This document shows, piece after piece, positions 1 through 6,819 of a stretch of DNA of 36,865 nucleotides. Made by a program: the position numbers and the translations under genes. How positions within the stretch are numbered: the stretch's first letter is position 1; every line of letters begins with the position of its first letter. The DNA is from an uncultured Clostridia bacterium. GTDB taxonomy: Bacteria > Bacillota > Clostridia > Christensenellales > CAG-314. The notes beneath the pieces were generated by a model that ran no database searches, had not been told where the DNA came from, and was given only the letters and a program-made list of their open reading frames with translations. The stretch covers positions 1 to 36,865 of the forward strand of contig CANPXV010000013.1 of the NCBI GenBank assembly GCA_947586855.1, read 5' to 3'.

Positions 1-34
1 AAACCCTGTTAATTTGTAAAAACACTCAAAAAGA

Positions 35-75
35 GGGGCTGCCGTAAGTGAATTTTGTCCACTTGCGACAGCCCC
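35..75 (-). terminator. Long hairpin, probable terminator
   Basis: A 16-bp stem (35-50 with 60-75) carries one mismatch and one wobble. Read on the minus strand it is followed by TCTTTTTG, a reasonable U tract; read on the plus strand it is followed only by TTCTGTT. It may end a transcript entering from the left or act in both directions. The regulator gene to the right has its own nearer terminator. Confidence 0.6.
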
Positions 76-313
76 TTCTGTTATCTCTGCGAGTCACCGA
101 CTACACAAGCGCAGATACAAATTTATCTGATGTTGTTTTATATTTTTTATCACTTACATTCCAACACTTTTTACGGAACTTTTTTGCATTTGCTCGGACG
201 AACTTATCAATTCCATCGTGCTAAAAAAAACATCGCCCTTGCCCTTGCTATCGGACGCAGCGGACGACTCACCGAACACACACGGACGTTTTTTTGCACA
301 TCTTACGGCAAAC
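76..313. other. No gene recognised
   Basis: This stretch between two terminator hairpins is AT-rich. An open frame crosses it on the plus strand, but it has no ribosome site, is low in complexity and continues antisense through the regulator gene. I see nothing functional here. Confidence 0.5.
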
Positions 314-335
314 AAAAAAAGGGCAAATATTGCCC
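314..335 (-). terminator. Terminator of the XRE regulator
   Basis: On the minus strand a 6-bp GGGCAA/TTGCCC hairpin (321-335) is followed directly by seven T residues. It lies about 40 bp downstream of the regulator stop codon. Confidence 0.8.
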
Positions 336-375
336 GTTAAATAGTGCAAGATTAGCCGTTAAACGCCACAACTTG

Positions 376-585
376 TCACTTTTGTGCCGTGTGGTATTCC
401 TCGAACAAGTCGTTGGGTGTGCACTCCAATATGTCGCACAGCGCTTTCATATTTTCAAATTTTATGCCGCCCGTCTCGTTGTTTACCAGCCTGTTGAAAT
501 TTTGGTAGCTAAGTCCCAATTGTATGTACAGCCAATATTTTGTTTTGCCTTTTTCCTGCAAGATGTCCAATACTCTCAGTTTCAT
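376..585 (-). CDS. Small XRE/Cro-type HTH regulator
   Basis: A 69-residue DNA-binding protein that is essentially one Cro/CI helix-turn-helix domain. The region around KTKYWLYIQLGLSYQNFNRL forms the HTH, and the end (ILECTPNDLFEEY) is typical of single-domain XRE regulators in Bacillota. The ATG at 585 is chosen because GGAGG lies six bases upstream; a longer reading from 639 would run through the operator region and lacks a ribosome site. It is transcribed away from the lipoprotein gene at 881. Palindromes between the two genes overlap the lipoprotein promoter and lie just upstream of this start, so the protein probably represses both itself and the lipoprotein. That is inference; the inducing signal is unknown. 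There is no partner domain or toxin-like neighbour, so a toxin-antitoxin role is not supported. Confidence 0.85.
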   Translation of the reverse strand: MKLRVLDILQEKGKTKYWLYIQLGLSYQNFNRLVNNETGGIKFENMKALCDILECTPNDLFEEYHTAQK

Positions 586-602
586 ACTGACCTCCACATA
601 AG

Positions 603-664
603 ATAATGTACACATTATATAAAATTTTATTCCGCCCATATAGACGTCTACATTATATAATGTA
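603..664. promoter_or_regulatory. Palindromic operator candidates, regulator side
   Basis: Two dyads built from the heptamer ATAATGT and its complement ACATTAT. At 603-618 the heptamers are separated by two bases; at 649-664 they abut as TACATTATATAATGTA, a perfect 16-bp palindrome. A third perfect dyad, TAGACGTCTA, lies at 641-650. A minus-strand TATAAT (614-619) sits inside the first dyad and could be the -10 of the regulator gene, although no good -35 was found. The same heptamers recur at 842-863. Confidence 0.65.
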
Positions 665-824
665 TAGATAGGCCCCTAAATCACCTTATGCAAGCATAAA
701 CAAGCTTTCCTGTTTTTTTTGCAGTTTTGCCGATAGCGGTAGTTTGCCTCACACCTGAACAGCGGGGCAATTCTATTTCGTTTAGTAGTCAATTGTATTT
801 TTCGCGAAACATTTTTCAAATCTC

Positions 825-873
825 TTGACAATGAAATGGCGACATTATATAATGTATACATTAGATAAGGAGG
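825..873 (+). promoter_or_regulatory. Lipoprotein promoter with overlapping operators
   Basis: TTGACA (825-830), a 17-bp spacer and TATAAT (848-853) form a consensus vegetative promoter. The -10 lies inside a perfect 14-bp palindrome (842-855). A second dyad (849-864, core TAATGTATACATTA at 850-863) overlaps the expected start of transcription. AAGGAGG at 867-873 is the ribosome site for the ATG at 881. A protein bound here would block polymerase directly. Confidence 0.85.
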
Positions 874-880
874 TACACTT

Positions 881-1642
881 ATGAAAAAATTTGTTACATT
901 TTTGCTCATTACCATTTTGACAATGTGTGCGCTGTTTGCATTGGCCGCATGCACGCCGATATCGGAAAAAGATTCACCGCAGGGAGACCCTGACGAGGTT
1001 GTTGAGGAAACGCAAAAGATTTCCTCGAAGGAAGAGCTCAACAAAATTATCAGGGACACGAAAAATGCCTTGTTTGAAAAAAATATCAAGATCGCATGGC
1101 AATTTCTTGTTGAAGATGATGCGGGAACTTATTCCGAGTCAACGGCCATGGATTTTGCGGCGGATTATGATCAGGTGAGGTTCTATCAAAAAAGGTCAAA
1201 CGAAATTAACGGAAGCGAGCGATCCGGCCAAGAGTCATATATTGTAAAAGACGGCGACACGTGGCTTTCGTATGGAAGTGATCAATCAGGTACTTGGAAG
1301 TTTAACGGTGAGTATGATTATGGTGCGCAATATGCCAAAAATTACAGTGAAGCAGCTTTTTATGAATGCGGCTTGGACTCCATTCTTGCTATATTGGCCC
1401 GTGCAAATTTTGATGAAATCAAATTGAAGGACGGTTGGTATGCATTTGACTATACAGACGCCTCCGGAGAACTTTCCGGAGGCACGGCAACTTACAGCTT
1501 CAAAGTGGCTGACGGCAAAATAAGCGATATAAAGTTTGTGGGTATCTACGACGGCAAGGAAACATACACATATCATTTGGAATACGATGTTTCTCTCAGC
1601 GAACCTGCCGACGTCACAAAGTTGAGAAAACAATCAAAATAA
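881..1642 (+). CDS. Secreted lipoprotein of unknown function
   Basis: A 253-residue protein with a lipoprotein signal peptide: basic MKK start, hydrophobic stretch from about 5 to 20, and lipobox LAAC with Cys24. After an acidic linker the mature part is soluble and probably beta-rich, with alternating aromatic and charged segments from about 90 to 240. I do not recognise a catalytic motif or a named family. It is a single-gene unit with a consensus promoter, strong ribosome site and its own terminator. The shared palindromes suggest control by the divergent XRE regulator. It most likely sits on the outer face of the membrane, for example as a sensor, a binding protein or an envelope-stress product. 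No partner transporter is nearby. Confidence 0.8.
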   Translation: MKKFVTFLLITILTMCALFALAACTPISEKDSPQGDPDEVVEETQKISSKEELNKIIRDTKNALFEKNIKIAWQFLVEDDAGTYSESTAMDFAADYDQVRFYQKRSNEINGSERSGQESYIVKDGDTWLSYGSDQSGTWKFNGEYDYGAQYAKNYSEAAFYECGLDSILAILARANFDEIKLKDGWYAFDYTDASGELSGGTATYSFKVADGKISDIKFVGIYDGKETYTYHLEYDVSLSEPADVTKLRKQSK

Positions 1643-1660
1643 CCAAACACAACAAAAAAG

Positions 1661-1683
1661 CGGGCCCTGGGGCCTGTTTTTTT
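1661..1683 (+). terminator. Terminator of the lipoprotein gene
   Basis: A GC-rich hairpin (1661-1666 with 1671-1676, including one G-T pair) is followed by seven T residues, about 20 bp after the stop codon. Confidence 0.85.
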
Positions 1684-1790
1684 ACAGAAAAATCTTTTTT
1701 TGATTTTTTGCAAAACACGGTTTTGTCTTTATGCGGGATGTGTTGGCCAACGCTTGCCAACCCGTCAACTTGCCGTCGGCAAACTCGCTA

Positions 1791-1819
1791 TTGAAAATTT
1801 TGCCGCCGTGTGATATACT
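1791..1819 (+). promoter_or_regulatory. Promoter of the MFS transporter gene
   Basis: TTGAAA (1791-1796), 17-bp spacer, TATACT (1814-1819), with TG one base upstream of the -10 (extended -10). The start codon follows 27 bp later, preceded by a modest AAAGGGG ribosome site. Confidence 0.8.
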
Positions 1820-1846
1820 GTATGTATTATCACAAAGGGGCGCAAC

Positions 1847-3430
1847 ATGAGCGAAATCGTTGTCAAAAAATCCAACAAGCTGGGCGCACGCATCTGGTCG
1901 TCGATTATCATTTTCGGCCTGATGGGGCAGCTGGCCTGGATGGTGGAAAACATGTATTTTTCCACCTATATTCAAAAGCAAATCACCACCAACGGCTGGG
2001 CAACCAGCGCAACGGTGGCGGCAAGCGCAGTGGTGGCCGCATTGGTCACAATTTTCGGCGGGGTGCTGTCCGACAGGTTAGGCAAGCGCAAGATATTTAT
2101 CAGCTGGGGCTACATCATCTGGGGTTTGGTCACGGCGTCCTTTGCGTTTTTCGGCGACGAGCACTTTGCCGAGGCGGACGTAGTGTGGGTGGTGGCGATA
2201 TTTGTCATCATGGATTGCGTCATGACAGTGTTCGGCTCCATATCCAACGACGCAGCATTCAGCAGCTGGGTGACGGACGTCACCGACATCACCAACCGAG
2301 GCTTTGTGGATGTGGTGCTGTCCATCATGCCCGTTGCGGCGCTCATGATAATATTTGTGGGCTTCAACGGCCTCACCGAAAGCGGTCATTGGTCGCTGTT
2401 CTTCGTCTTGTTGGGCGGCATGACGGCGCTTTCGGGCGTGGCGGGCCTGTTTTTGCTGAGGGACAGCCCCACCCTGCAACCGGACAAGTCGGGCAGATAC
2501 CTGTCGGAGGTGGTGTACGGCTTCCGCCCCAAAAACGTCAAAAAGCACAAAATGATCTACATCTGCCTGATTGGCATGATGCTCTCCGGATTGGCAATGC
2601 AGTTGTGGCAGCCCTATATGATAATGTTGTTGCAATACACGCTTGGCTTTGGCGACGGCTTTGTGCTGCCGCTGGCCGCCGTGATTTTACTTTCGGCCGG
2701 CATGGCCGTCGCAGGCGGCAAACTTATGGACAAGTTCGGCAAGGAAGTTTTCTTTTACCCCGTGGCGGCGGCAGGAGTGTTGGGCGGCGTGCTGGTGTAC
2801 CTCATCAAATACGTGCACAACAACATGGCTGCGGTGTATGTGCTGTTTATCTTGGGCGGCACCCTGGTAGAGGGCGCATCGCTGCTGTCGGCAGGGCTGT
2901 TCAACGCCACCGCCCGAGACTACACCCCCGCCGAAAAGGCCGGCTGTTTTCAGGGAGTGCGCATCATCATTTTCGTCACCTTGCCCATGATCATTGCCAG
3001 CATATTCTGTCCCCTCATCATCGACGGCTTCGGCCCCACGGTGCAGCAATTTGACGTTGCTCCTGCACAAGGCTACTTCCCCATACCGCAACAGGCCGGC
3101 GTCTACAAGATGGGCGACCACGTCTATCCCTTTGAGCTGTTTTTGTTTGCGGCGGTGGTGGCGGCCGTCGGCTTTGTGCCCACCTATTTCGTCCGCAGAG
3201 AAAACAAGCGTTTCCGTGAGGCCAAGCTGGCAGAGATCAACGCCGATGTGGAGATCGCCGATAGCGCCGCCGAAGATGTGTCCGAAGATGTTGCCGAGAG
3301 TGTTGCGGACGTTGTCGAGAACGCCACCGAAAGTGTTTGCGACGCCACGCCCTCGCAGCAAGCGGCCGATACGCCCGACCCCTCGTCCGCCGATATCCCA
3401 AACGACCTCACCAACGGGCAGCACAAGTGA
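1847..3430 (+). CDS. MFS transporter with acidic C-terminal tail
   Basis: A 527-residue membrane protein of the major facilitator superfamily. About twelve hydrophobic helices span roughly residues 15-455. The loop after helix 2 reads SDRLGKRK, which matches the MFS motif A, and a second motif-A-like loop (KLMDKFGKE) follows the first helices of the second half. The last 70 residues form a soluble acidic tail rich in Ala, Asp, Glu and Ser, which is unusual for the family and may be regulatory or simply disordered. The substrate cannot be read from the sequence; sugar-cation symporters are one possibility. The promoter is well formed, and the next gene has its own promoter 47 bp downstream, so this is probably monocistronic. 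Confidence 0.85.
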   Translation: MSEIVVKKSNKLGARIWSSIIIFGLMGQLAWMVENMYFSTYIQKQITTNGWATSATVAASAVVAALVTIFGGVLSDRLGKRKIFISWGYIIWGLVTASFAFFGDEHFAEADVVWVVAIFVIMDCVMTVFGSISNDAAFSSWVTDVTDITNRGFVDVVLSIMPVAALMIIFVGFNGLTESGHWSLFFVLLGGMTALSGVAGLFLLRDSPTLQPDKSGRYLSEVVYGFRPKNVKKHKMIYICLIGMMLSGLAMQLWQPYMIMLLQYTLGFGDGFVLPLAAVILLSAGMAVAGGKLMDKFGKEVFFYPVAAAGVLGGVLVYLIKYVHNNMAAVYVLFILGGTLVEGASLLSAGLFNATARDYTPAEKAGCFQGVRIIIFVTLPMIIASIFCPLIIDGFGPTVQQFDVAPAQGYFPIPQQAGVYKMGDHVYPFELFLFAAVVAAVGFVPTYFVRRENKRFREAKLAEINADVEIADSAAEDVSEDVAESVADVVENATESVCDATPSQQAADTPDPSSADIPNDLTNGQHK

Positions 3431-3477
3431 TCTTGCGCCGTTTTGTGCAAAATTTTGCTCAATGTCCGTCCAAAAGG

Positions 3478-3506
3478 TTGTCGAAATCGTCATTTTGCGC
3501 TACAAT
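3478..3506 (+). promoter_or_regulatory. Promoter of the small membrane protein gene
   Basis: TTGTCG (3478-3483), 17-bp spacer and TACAAT (3501-3506). A CAGGAG ribosome site follows, then ATG at 3525. The bases around the -10 (GCGCTACAATTAGG-like) closely resemble the -10 region of rnpB at the far end of the window. Confidence 0.75.
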
Positions 3507-3524
3507 TAGGCTCAGGAGATTGTT

Positions 3525-3956
3525 ATGAACGAACCTTGGCTTATTTTTATCGTAGTATTTGCAACGCTTGCCTGCTCCGTGTGCACGGGGTTGCTTGTAC
3601 CGTTGCGCCAACGCTTTTCCAAGCTGGACCCGAAGTATTTCCGCCGCATAAAGGTGCGGGGATTGTCCTTTTTGTTTGCGGGGATCGGCGCCCGTAGCGA
3701 CACGGGCAATGTGCGCACATTCGGCGTTATCGTGCCCATGTTTGTGTTGCACATCACGGGGTACATTCTGACGCTTGCACTGTGGTTGGCGGTGCCCATC
3801 GCCTACCAATTCGGCGTGGACCTGACGGAGCTGTGGGCGATACCCATTGCGGCAGCGCTGTTCCACACGGTATGCGTGGTGGTGACGGAGGCTGTCTGCG
3901 CAAGAGTGTGCCGCAAACGCAAGGAGCAGCAATCCGCCGAGGCGCAGCCCGACTGA
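3525..3956 (+). CDS. Small membrane protein of unknown function
   Basis: A 143-residue protein with a hydrophobic N-terminal segment (about 5-24) and a second hydrophobic region (about 68-122) that can form two helices. Between them is a basic cytoplasmic-type stretch with the pattern LDPKYFRRIKVRG. The C-terminus is basic then polar (RVCRKRKEQQ). The topology suggests three transmembrane helices. I do not recognise the family. It has its own promoter and ribosome site, and a strong terminator follows 35 bp after its stop. Its neighbours, a transporter and an acyltransferase, give no firm clue. Confidence 0.75.
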   Translation: MNEPWLIFIVVFATLACSVCTGLLVPLRQRFSKLDPKYFRRIKVRGLSFLFAGIGARSDTGNVRTFGVIVPMFVLHITGYILTLALWLAVPIAYQFGVDLTELWAIPIAAALFHTVCVVVTEAVCARVCRKRKEQQSAEAQPD

Positions 3957-3990
3957 TTTCACGCATATAAATCCTACTGCAAATGATAGA

Positions 3991-4015
3991 CGGAGCGAAC
4001 ACTCGCTCCGTTTTT
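3991..4015 (+). terminator. Terminator just before the acyltransferase start
   Basis: A perfect 8-bp stem CGGAGCGA/TCGCTCCG with a four-base loop (3991-4010) is followed by TTTTT. It ends only 20 bp before the acyltransferase start codon. It either ends the preceding transcript or acts as an attenuator in the acyltransferase leader. Confidence 0.85.
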
Positions 4016-4034
4016 GACCCTATCGAGGTGTCCG

Positions 4035-5291
4035 TTGAAAATCAAAATCAAAAAACTATCCTATCGGCAAGTTATGGCGCTTCCCGCCGAAAAGCCCGTC
4101 AAGGTGCGCCGTCCCAGCCGCTTTTTGCGCTTTTTGGTAAACGCCGTGTGCGCAAGAGAGCTGAAAAAACTGCATTTCCACTGCGAAAGCAAAGGTATGG
4201 AGGCCCTCGCCAAGGGGCAGAACTGCCTGTTTTTGATGAATCACAGCAGTTTTCTCGATCTAAAAATTGCCCAGCGCATATTGCCGAGGTGGTTCAACAT
4301 CGTGGCCACCTACGACGCCTTTGTGGGCAAAAGAGGCCTGCTTACGGCGTTGGGGTGCATACCCACCGCAAAATTTGTCACCGACCCCAAGCTGGTGCGC
4401 AGCATGAAATATTGTTTCGACAAGCTGCACACCTCGGTGTTGTTGTATCCCGAGGCGGGGTACAGCATCGACGGCACCACAACAACGCTGCCCTACGGTC
4501 TGGGCAAAAGTATCAAGCTTTTTGGCGTGCCCGTGGTGATGGTGACCACCTACGGCAACTTTTTGCGGGACCCGCTGTACAACGGCTTGCAGCTGCGTCA
4601 GGTGGACGTATCCGCCACCATGCAATATCTGCTTTCGCCCAAGCAGATTGCCGAGATGAGCGTGGAGCAAATCAACAAAGTGCTGGCAGAGGGCTTTGGA
4701 TTTGACAACTTCCGCCACCAACAGCAGCACAACGTCATCGTGAGCGAGCCTTTCAGGGCGGACCATCTGGAACGTGTGCTGTACAAGTGTCCCTGTTGCG
4801 GCAGCGAGGGGCAAACGCTGGGCAAAGGCACAACGCTTGTGTGCGGCAACTGCCACAAGGTCTACGAATTGACCGAGCAGGGGCGCATGCACGCAGTGGA
4901 CGGCCCCACCGAGATAGAGCACATCCCCGATTGGTTTGCCTGGCAGCGGCAATGTGTGCGCAATCAGCTGCAAAGCGGCGACTACCGGCTGGAAGCCGAC
5001 GTGCACATCTATGCAGTGCGGGGCACCAAGGCGGTTTACGACATCGGCGACGGCCACCTCACCCACACGGCAGAGGGCTTTCGCCTGACATCCGACGACG
5101 GCACGCTGGACTACTTTCACTCCGCCAAGACGTCCTACTCGATCATTGCCGATTTTTTGTGGTACGAGCTTGGCGACGTGATAGGCTTCGGCGATAACGA
5201 CAAGCAGTTCTATTGCCTGCCAATTGATCCGTCTGTGCCCGTTGTCAAGGCACGCCTTGCCGCCGAAGAAATCTACAAAATGCTGCACTGA
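4035..5291 (+). CDS. PlsC-like acyltransferase with zinc ribbon
   Basis: A 418-residue protein. Residues about 45-240 form a PlsC/LPLAT-type acyltransferase domain, with the catalytic HX4D motif NHSSFLD (His70, Asp75) and PEAG near 139 in place of the usual EGxR block. Such enzymes transfer acyl chains to lysophosphatidate at the inner membrane face. Unusually, a zinc ribbon follows (Cys252, Cys254/255, then CGNC at 270-273), and then about 140 residues of unrecognised sequence. The start is taken as TTG at 4035 because GAGGTG lies four bases upstream; a TTG at 4014 falls in the terminator U tract, and an ATG at 4074 would also keep the domain. The exact substrate is not certain. Confidence 0.8.
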   Translation: MKIKIKKLSYRQVMALPAEKPVKVRRPSRFLRFLVNAVCARELKKLHFHCESKGMEALAKGQNCLFLMNHSSFLDLKIAQRILPRWFNIVATYDAFVGKRGLLTALGCIPTAKFVTDPKLVRSMKYCFDKLHTSVLLYPEAGYSIDGTTTTLPYGLGKSIKLFGVPVVMVTTYGNFLRDPLYNGLQLRQVDVSATMQYLLSPKQIAEMSVEQINKVLAEGFGFDNFRHQQQHNVIVSEPFRADHLERVLYKCPCCGSEGQTLGKGTTLVCGNCHKVYELTEQGRMHAVDGPTEIEHIPDWFAWQRQCVRNQLQSGDYRLEADVHIYAVRGTKAVYDIGDGHLTHTAEGFRLTSDDGTLDYFHSAKTSYSIIADFLWYELGDVIGFGDNDKQFYCLPIDPSVPVVKARLAAEEIYKMLH

Positions 5292-5494
5292 CAGCCCATT
5301 TTGCCACCATGGGGGCGGATTTTTTAGCCATGGGTGCGTTTTCGTAGCAGAATACTGCCGATAGTGCACCTTTTTTTTCTTTGTCGCAACAACATTTTTC
5401 TAAAACAAAATTTTGAGAGAAATTTTGTAAAAAAAATCCCCCGAAATTATTTTGCTCAAACGGCCTTTGCCCTCTATGAAAAGGACAGCAAATG

Positions 5495-5503
5495 TGCTAT
5501 AAT
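5495..5503 (+). promoter_or_regulatory. Extended -10 promoter, leaderless start
   Basis: TGCTATAAT (5495-5503) is a consensus extended -10. No good -35 lies at the usual distance. The ATG of the next gene begins eight bases after the -10, so transcription should start at or within a few bases of the start codon. No ribosome site is present. Confidence 0.75.
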
Positions 5504-5511
5504 GTACTTGT

Positions 5512-6657
5512 ATGAGATTTTCCAAAAGCAACACGATAGCTTTTTGCATAGCCTGCGCCGCACTTTTGGTGTTGGTGGTATCGTTGGCTATTGCCTGCCA
5601 CAGTAGATCCCTGCACGAGGGCGAGGTCAGCGCCGACTGCGCCTACACATCTGTCCATTCGTGTATCGACAACATCACCGAGGCCGATCCGCCCGTGGTC
5701 AAGCTGGCATTGCTGGGCGCCCACGACGCCAACACCTACGCATTGCAGGGCAACAACGGTTTCAGCGGAGAGGTGCGCAATTCCACCCGTCTGTTGCACA
5801 ACATGGTGCCGGGGCTGGCGTACAGATACACCAAAACGCAAGCGTCAACCATCTACGAGCAGCTGTGTCAGGGGGTGCGATTTTTGCACATCAAGTGTTC
5901 CTATTTCAACAACCGCTGGTATGGCAGCCACGCACTGCTGGACGGCCCGATAGACATCTACATACAGGATGTGATACGCTTTTTGCAGGCCAACAATGGC
6001 GAGATTGTGGTGATAGAATTGCAACTTATGTACGGCGAAGGCACCGATTATTCTCAAATGATGGACCAAATCTTTTCCGTACGCTACAACGGTCAAACTC
6101 TCGACGACGTTATCCCCTACGAAAACGTGCCGCTGCCTAGCCTCACCTACAACACCGTCACGCAACAGGGCACAAAGGGTGGCGCAGTGGTGGTTGCTGT
6201 GGGCACAAACACAGATTTCGACAAACAATTTTTCGACGTGAAAACAAGCAAATACGTCGGCAAATGTTATTGCGGCCCCAACACACTCTACTCCCCTTGG
6301 ATCAACCGCATGGATACCGACGCCATTGCCGCCAAGCTGGACGAGCAATGCGCAACGGTGGAGCAGCGTGCCGACGTGTTGGATGGCGCTTTCAGGGTTA
6401 TGCAGGTCAATACAACGCCCAATTTCGACGACCCGTGGCAAACAATCAGTTGTTGGTCGCTGCTAAGCAAAGCCAAGGATCACAACTACAAGATGATCAC
6501 CCACCCCCATATTGACAATTGGTTGCAGCACATGCCCATATTTATGTGCGACTTTGCCACATCTGCCAACAACGACTTCAACAGGCTTGTCAACGACAAG
6601 TTGCTTGCCTACAACCGTGCATTAGTGTCGGATATGTTGGTCTCCAAGAAAAATTGA
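5512..6657 (+). CDS. Anchored PI-PLC X-domain protein
   Basis: A 381-residue protein with an N-terminal hydrophobic segment (about 9-29) ending in AIAC, so it is a membrane-anchored protein or possibly a lipoprotein. The rest matches the phosphatidylinositol-specific phospholipase C X-domain: GAHDANTY supplies the first catalytic His71 with Asp72, and YGSHALLD supplies the second His140, followed by the typical FLQANNGEIVVIEL strand. Family members cleave phosphoinositides or GPI anchors outside the cell. Oddly, the usual Gly-x-Arg-x-x-Asp-x-Arg strand reads GVRFLHIK (122-128 region), so the Asp and Arg that support catalysis in the Bacillus enzyme are His and Lys here. Activity or substrate may therefore differ. 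The start lacks a ribosome site and appears leaderless. Confidence 0.8.
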   Translation: MRFSKSNTIAFCIACAALLVLVVSLAIACHSRSLHEGEVSADCAYTSVHSCIDNITEADPPVVKLALLGAHDANTYALQGNNGFSGEVRNSTRLLHNMVPGLAYRYTKTQASTIYEQLCQGVRFLHIKCSYFNNRWYGSHALLDGPIDIYIQDVIRFLQANNGEIVVIELQLMYGEGTDYSQMMDQIFSVRYNGQTLDDVIPYENVPLPSLTYNTVTQQGTKGGAVVVAVGTNTDFDKQFFDVKTSKYVGKCYCGPNTLYSPWINRMDTDAIAAKLDEQCATVEQRADVLDGAFRVMQVNTTPNFDDPWQTISCWSLLSKAKDHNYKMITHPHIDNWLQHMPIFMCDFATSANNDFNRLVNDKLLAYNRALVSDMLVSKKN

Positions 6658-6677
6658 TATTTCGCACCGCACCTCGC

Positions 6678-6703
6678 CGCACCTTGCCGATGAGGCACGT
6701 TGG
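6678..6703 (-). repeat. Dispersed 26-bp GC-rich repeat, copy 1
   Basis: Read on the minus strand this is CCAACGTGCC then TCATCGGC then AAGGTGCG. It matches copies at 12061-12130, 16366-16391 and 19547-19572. All copies are intergenic, and the core forms a short hairpin. Confidence 0.65.
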
Positions 6704-6764
6704 GGGGGTATCACCCAAGCCATAGCCCGAGGTGGTTTTTCGAGGCAGATTTTTCAATCATGCA

Positions 6765-6802
6765 CAAACAAAACGGCCGTCTCCAATGTGGGAGACGGTC
6801 GT
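6765..6802 (-). terminator. Terminator of tex
   Basis: A 12-bp stem (6773-6784 with 6791-6802, one wobble) is followed on the minus strand by TTTTGTTTG. It lies about 20 bp beyond the tex stop codon. The plus-strand side has no T tract. Confidence 0.8.
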
Positions 6803-6819
6803 CGATTTATGTCGTGTTG

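Noticed and set aside
1810..3054. 414-residue open frame overlapping the MFS gene on the same strand
   Set aside because: Its product is rich in His, Arg and Gly with no recognisable domain; it has no ribosome site, and the overlapping frame encodes a clear transporter.
5402..5436. ACAAAATT/AATTTTGT hairpin as a terminator
   Set aside because: The stem is all weak pairs, and on the plus strand it is followed by A residues rather than T, so it is not a convincing terminator.
6701..6708. Run of seven G residues as a second phase-variable tract
   Set aside because: It lies between two convergent genes beside a dispersed repeat, with no promoter elements around it.
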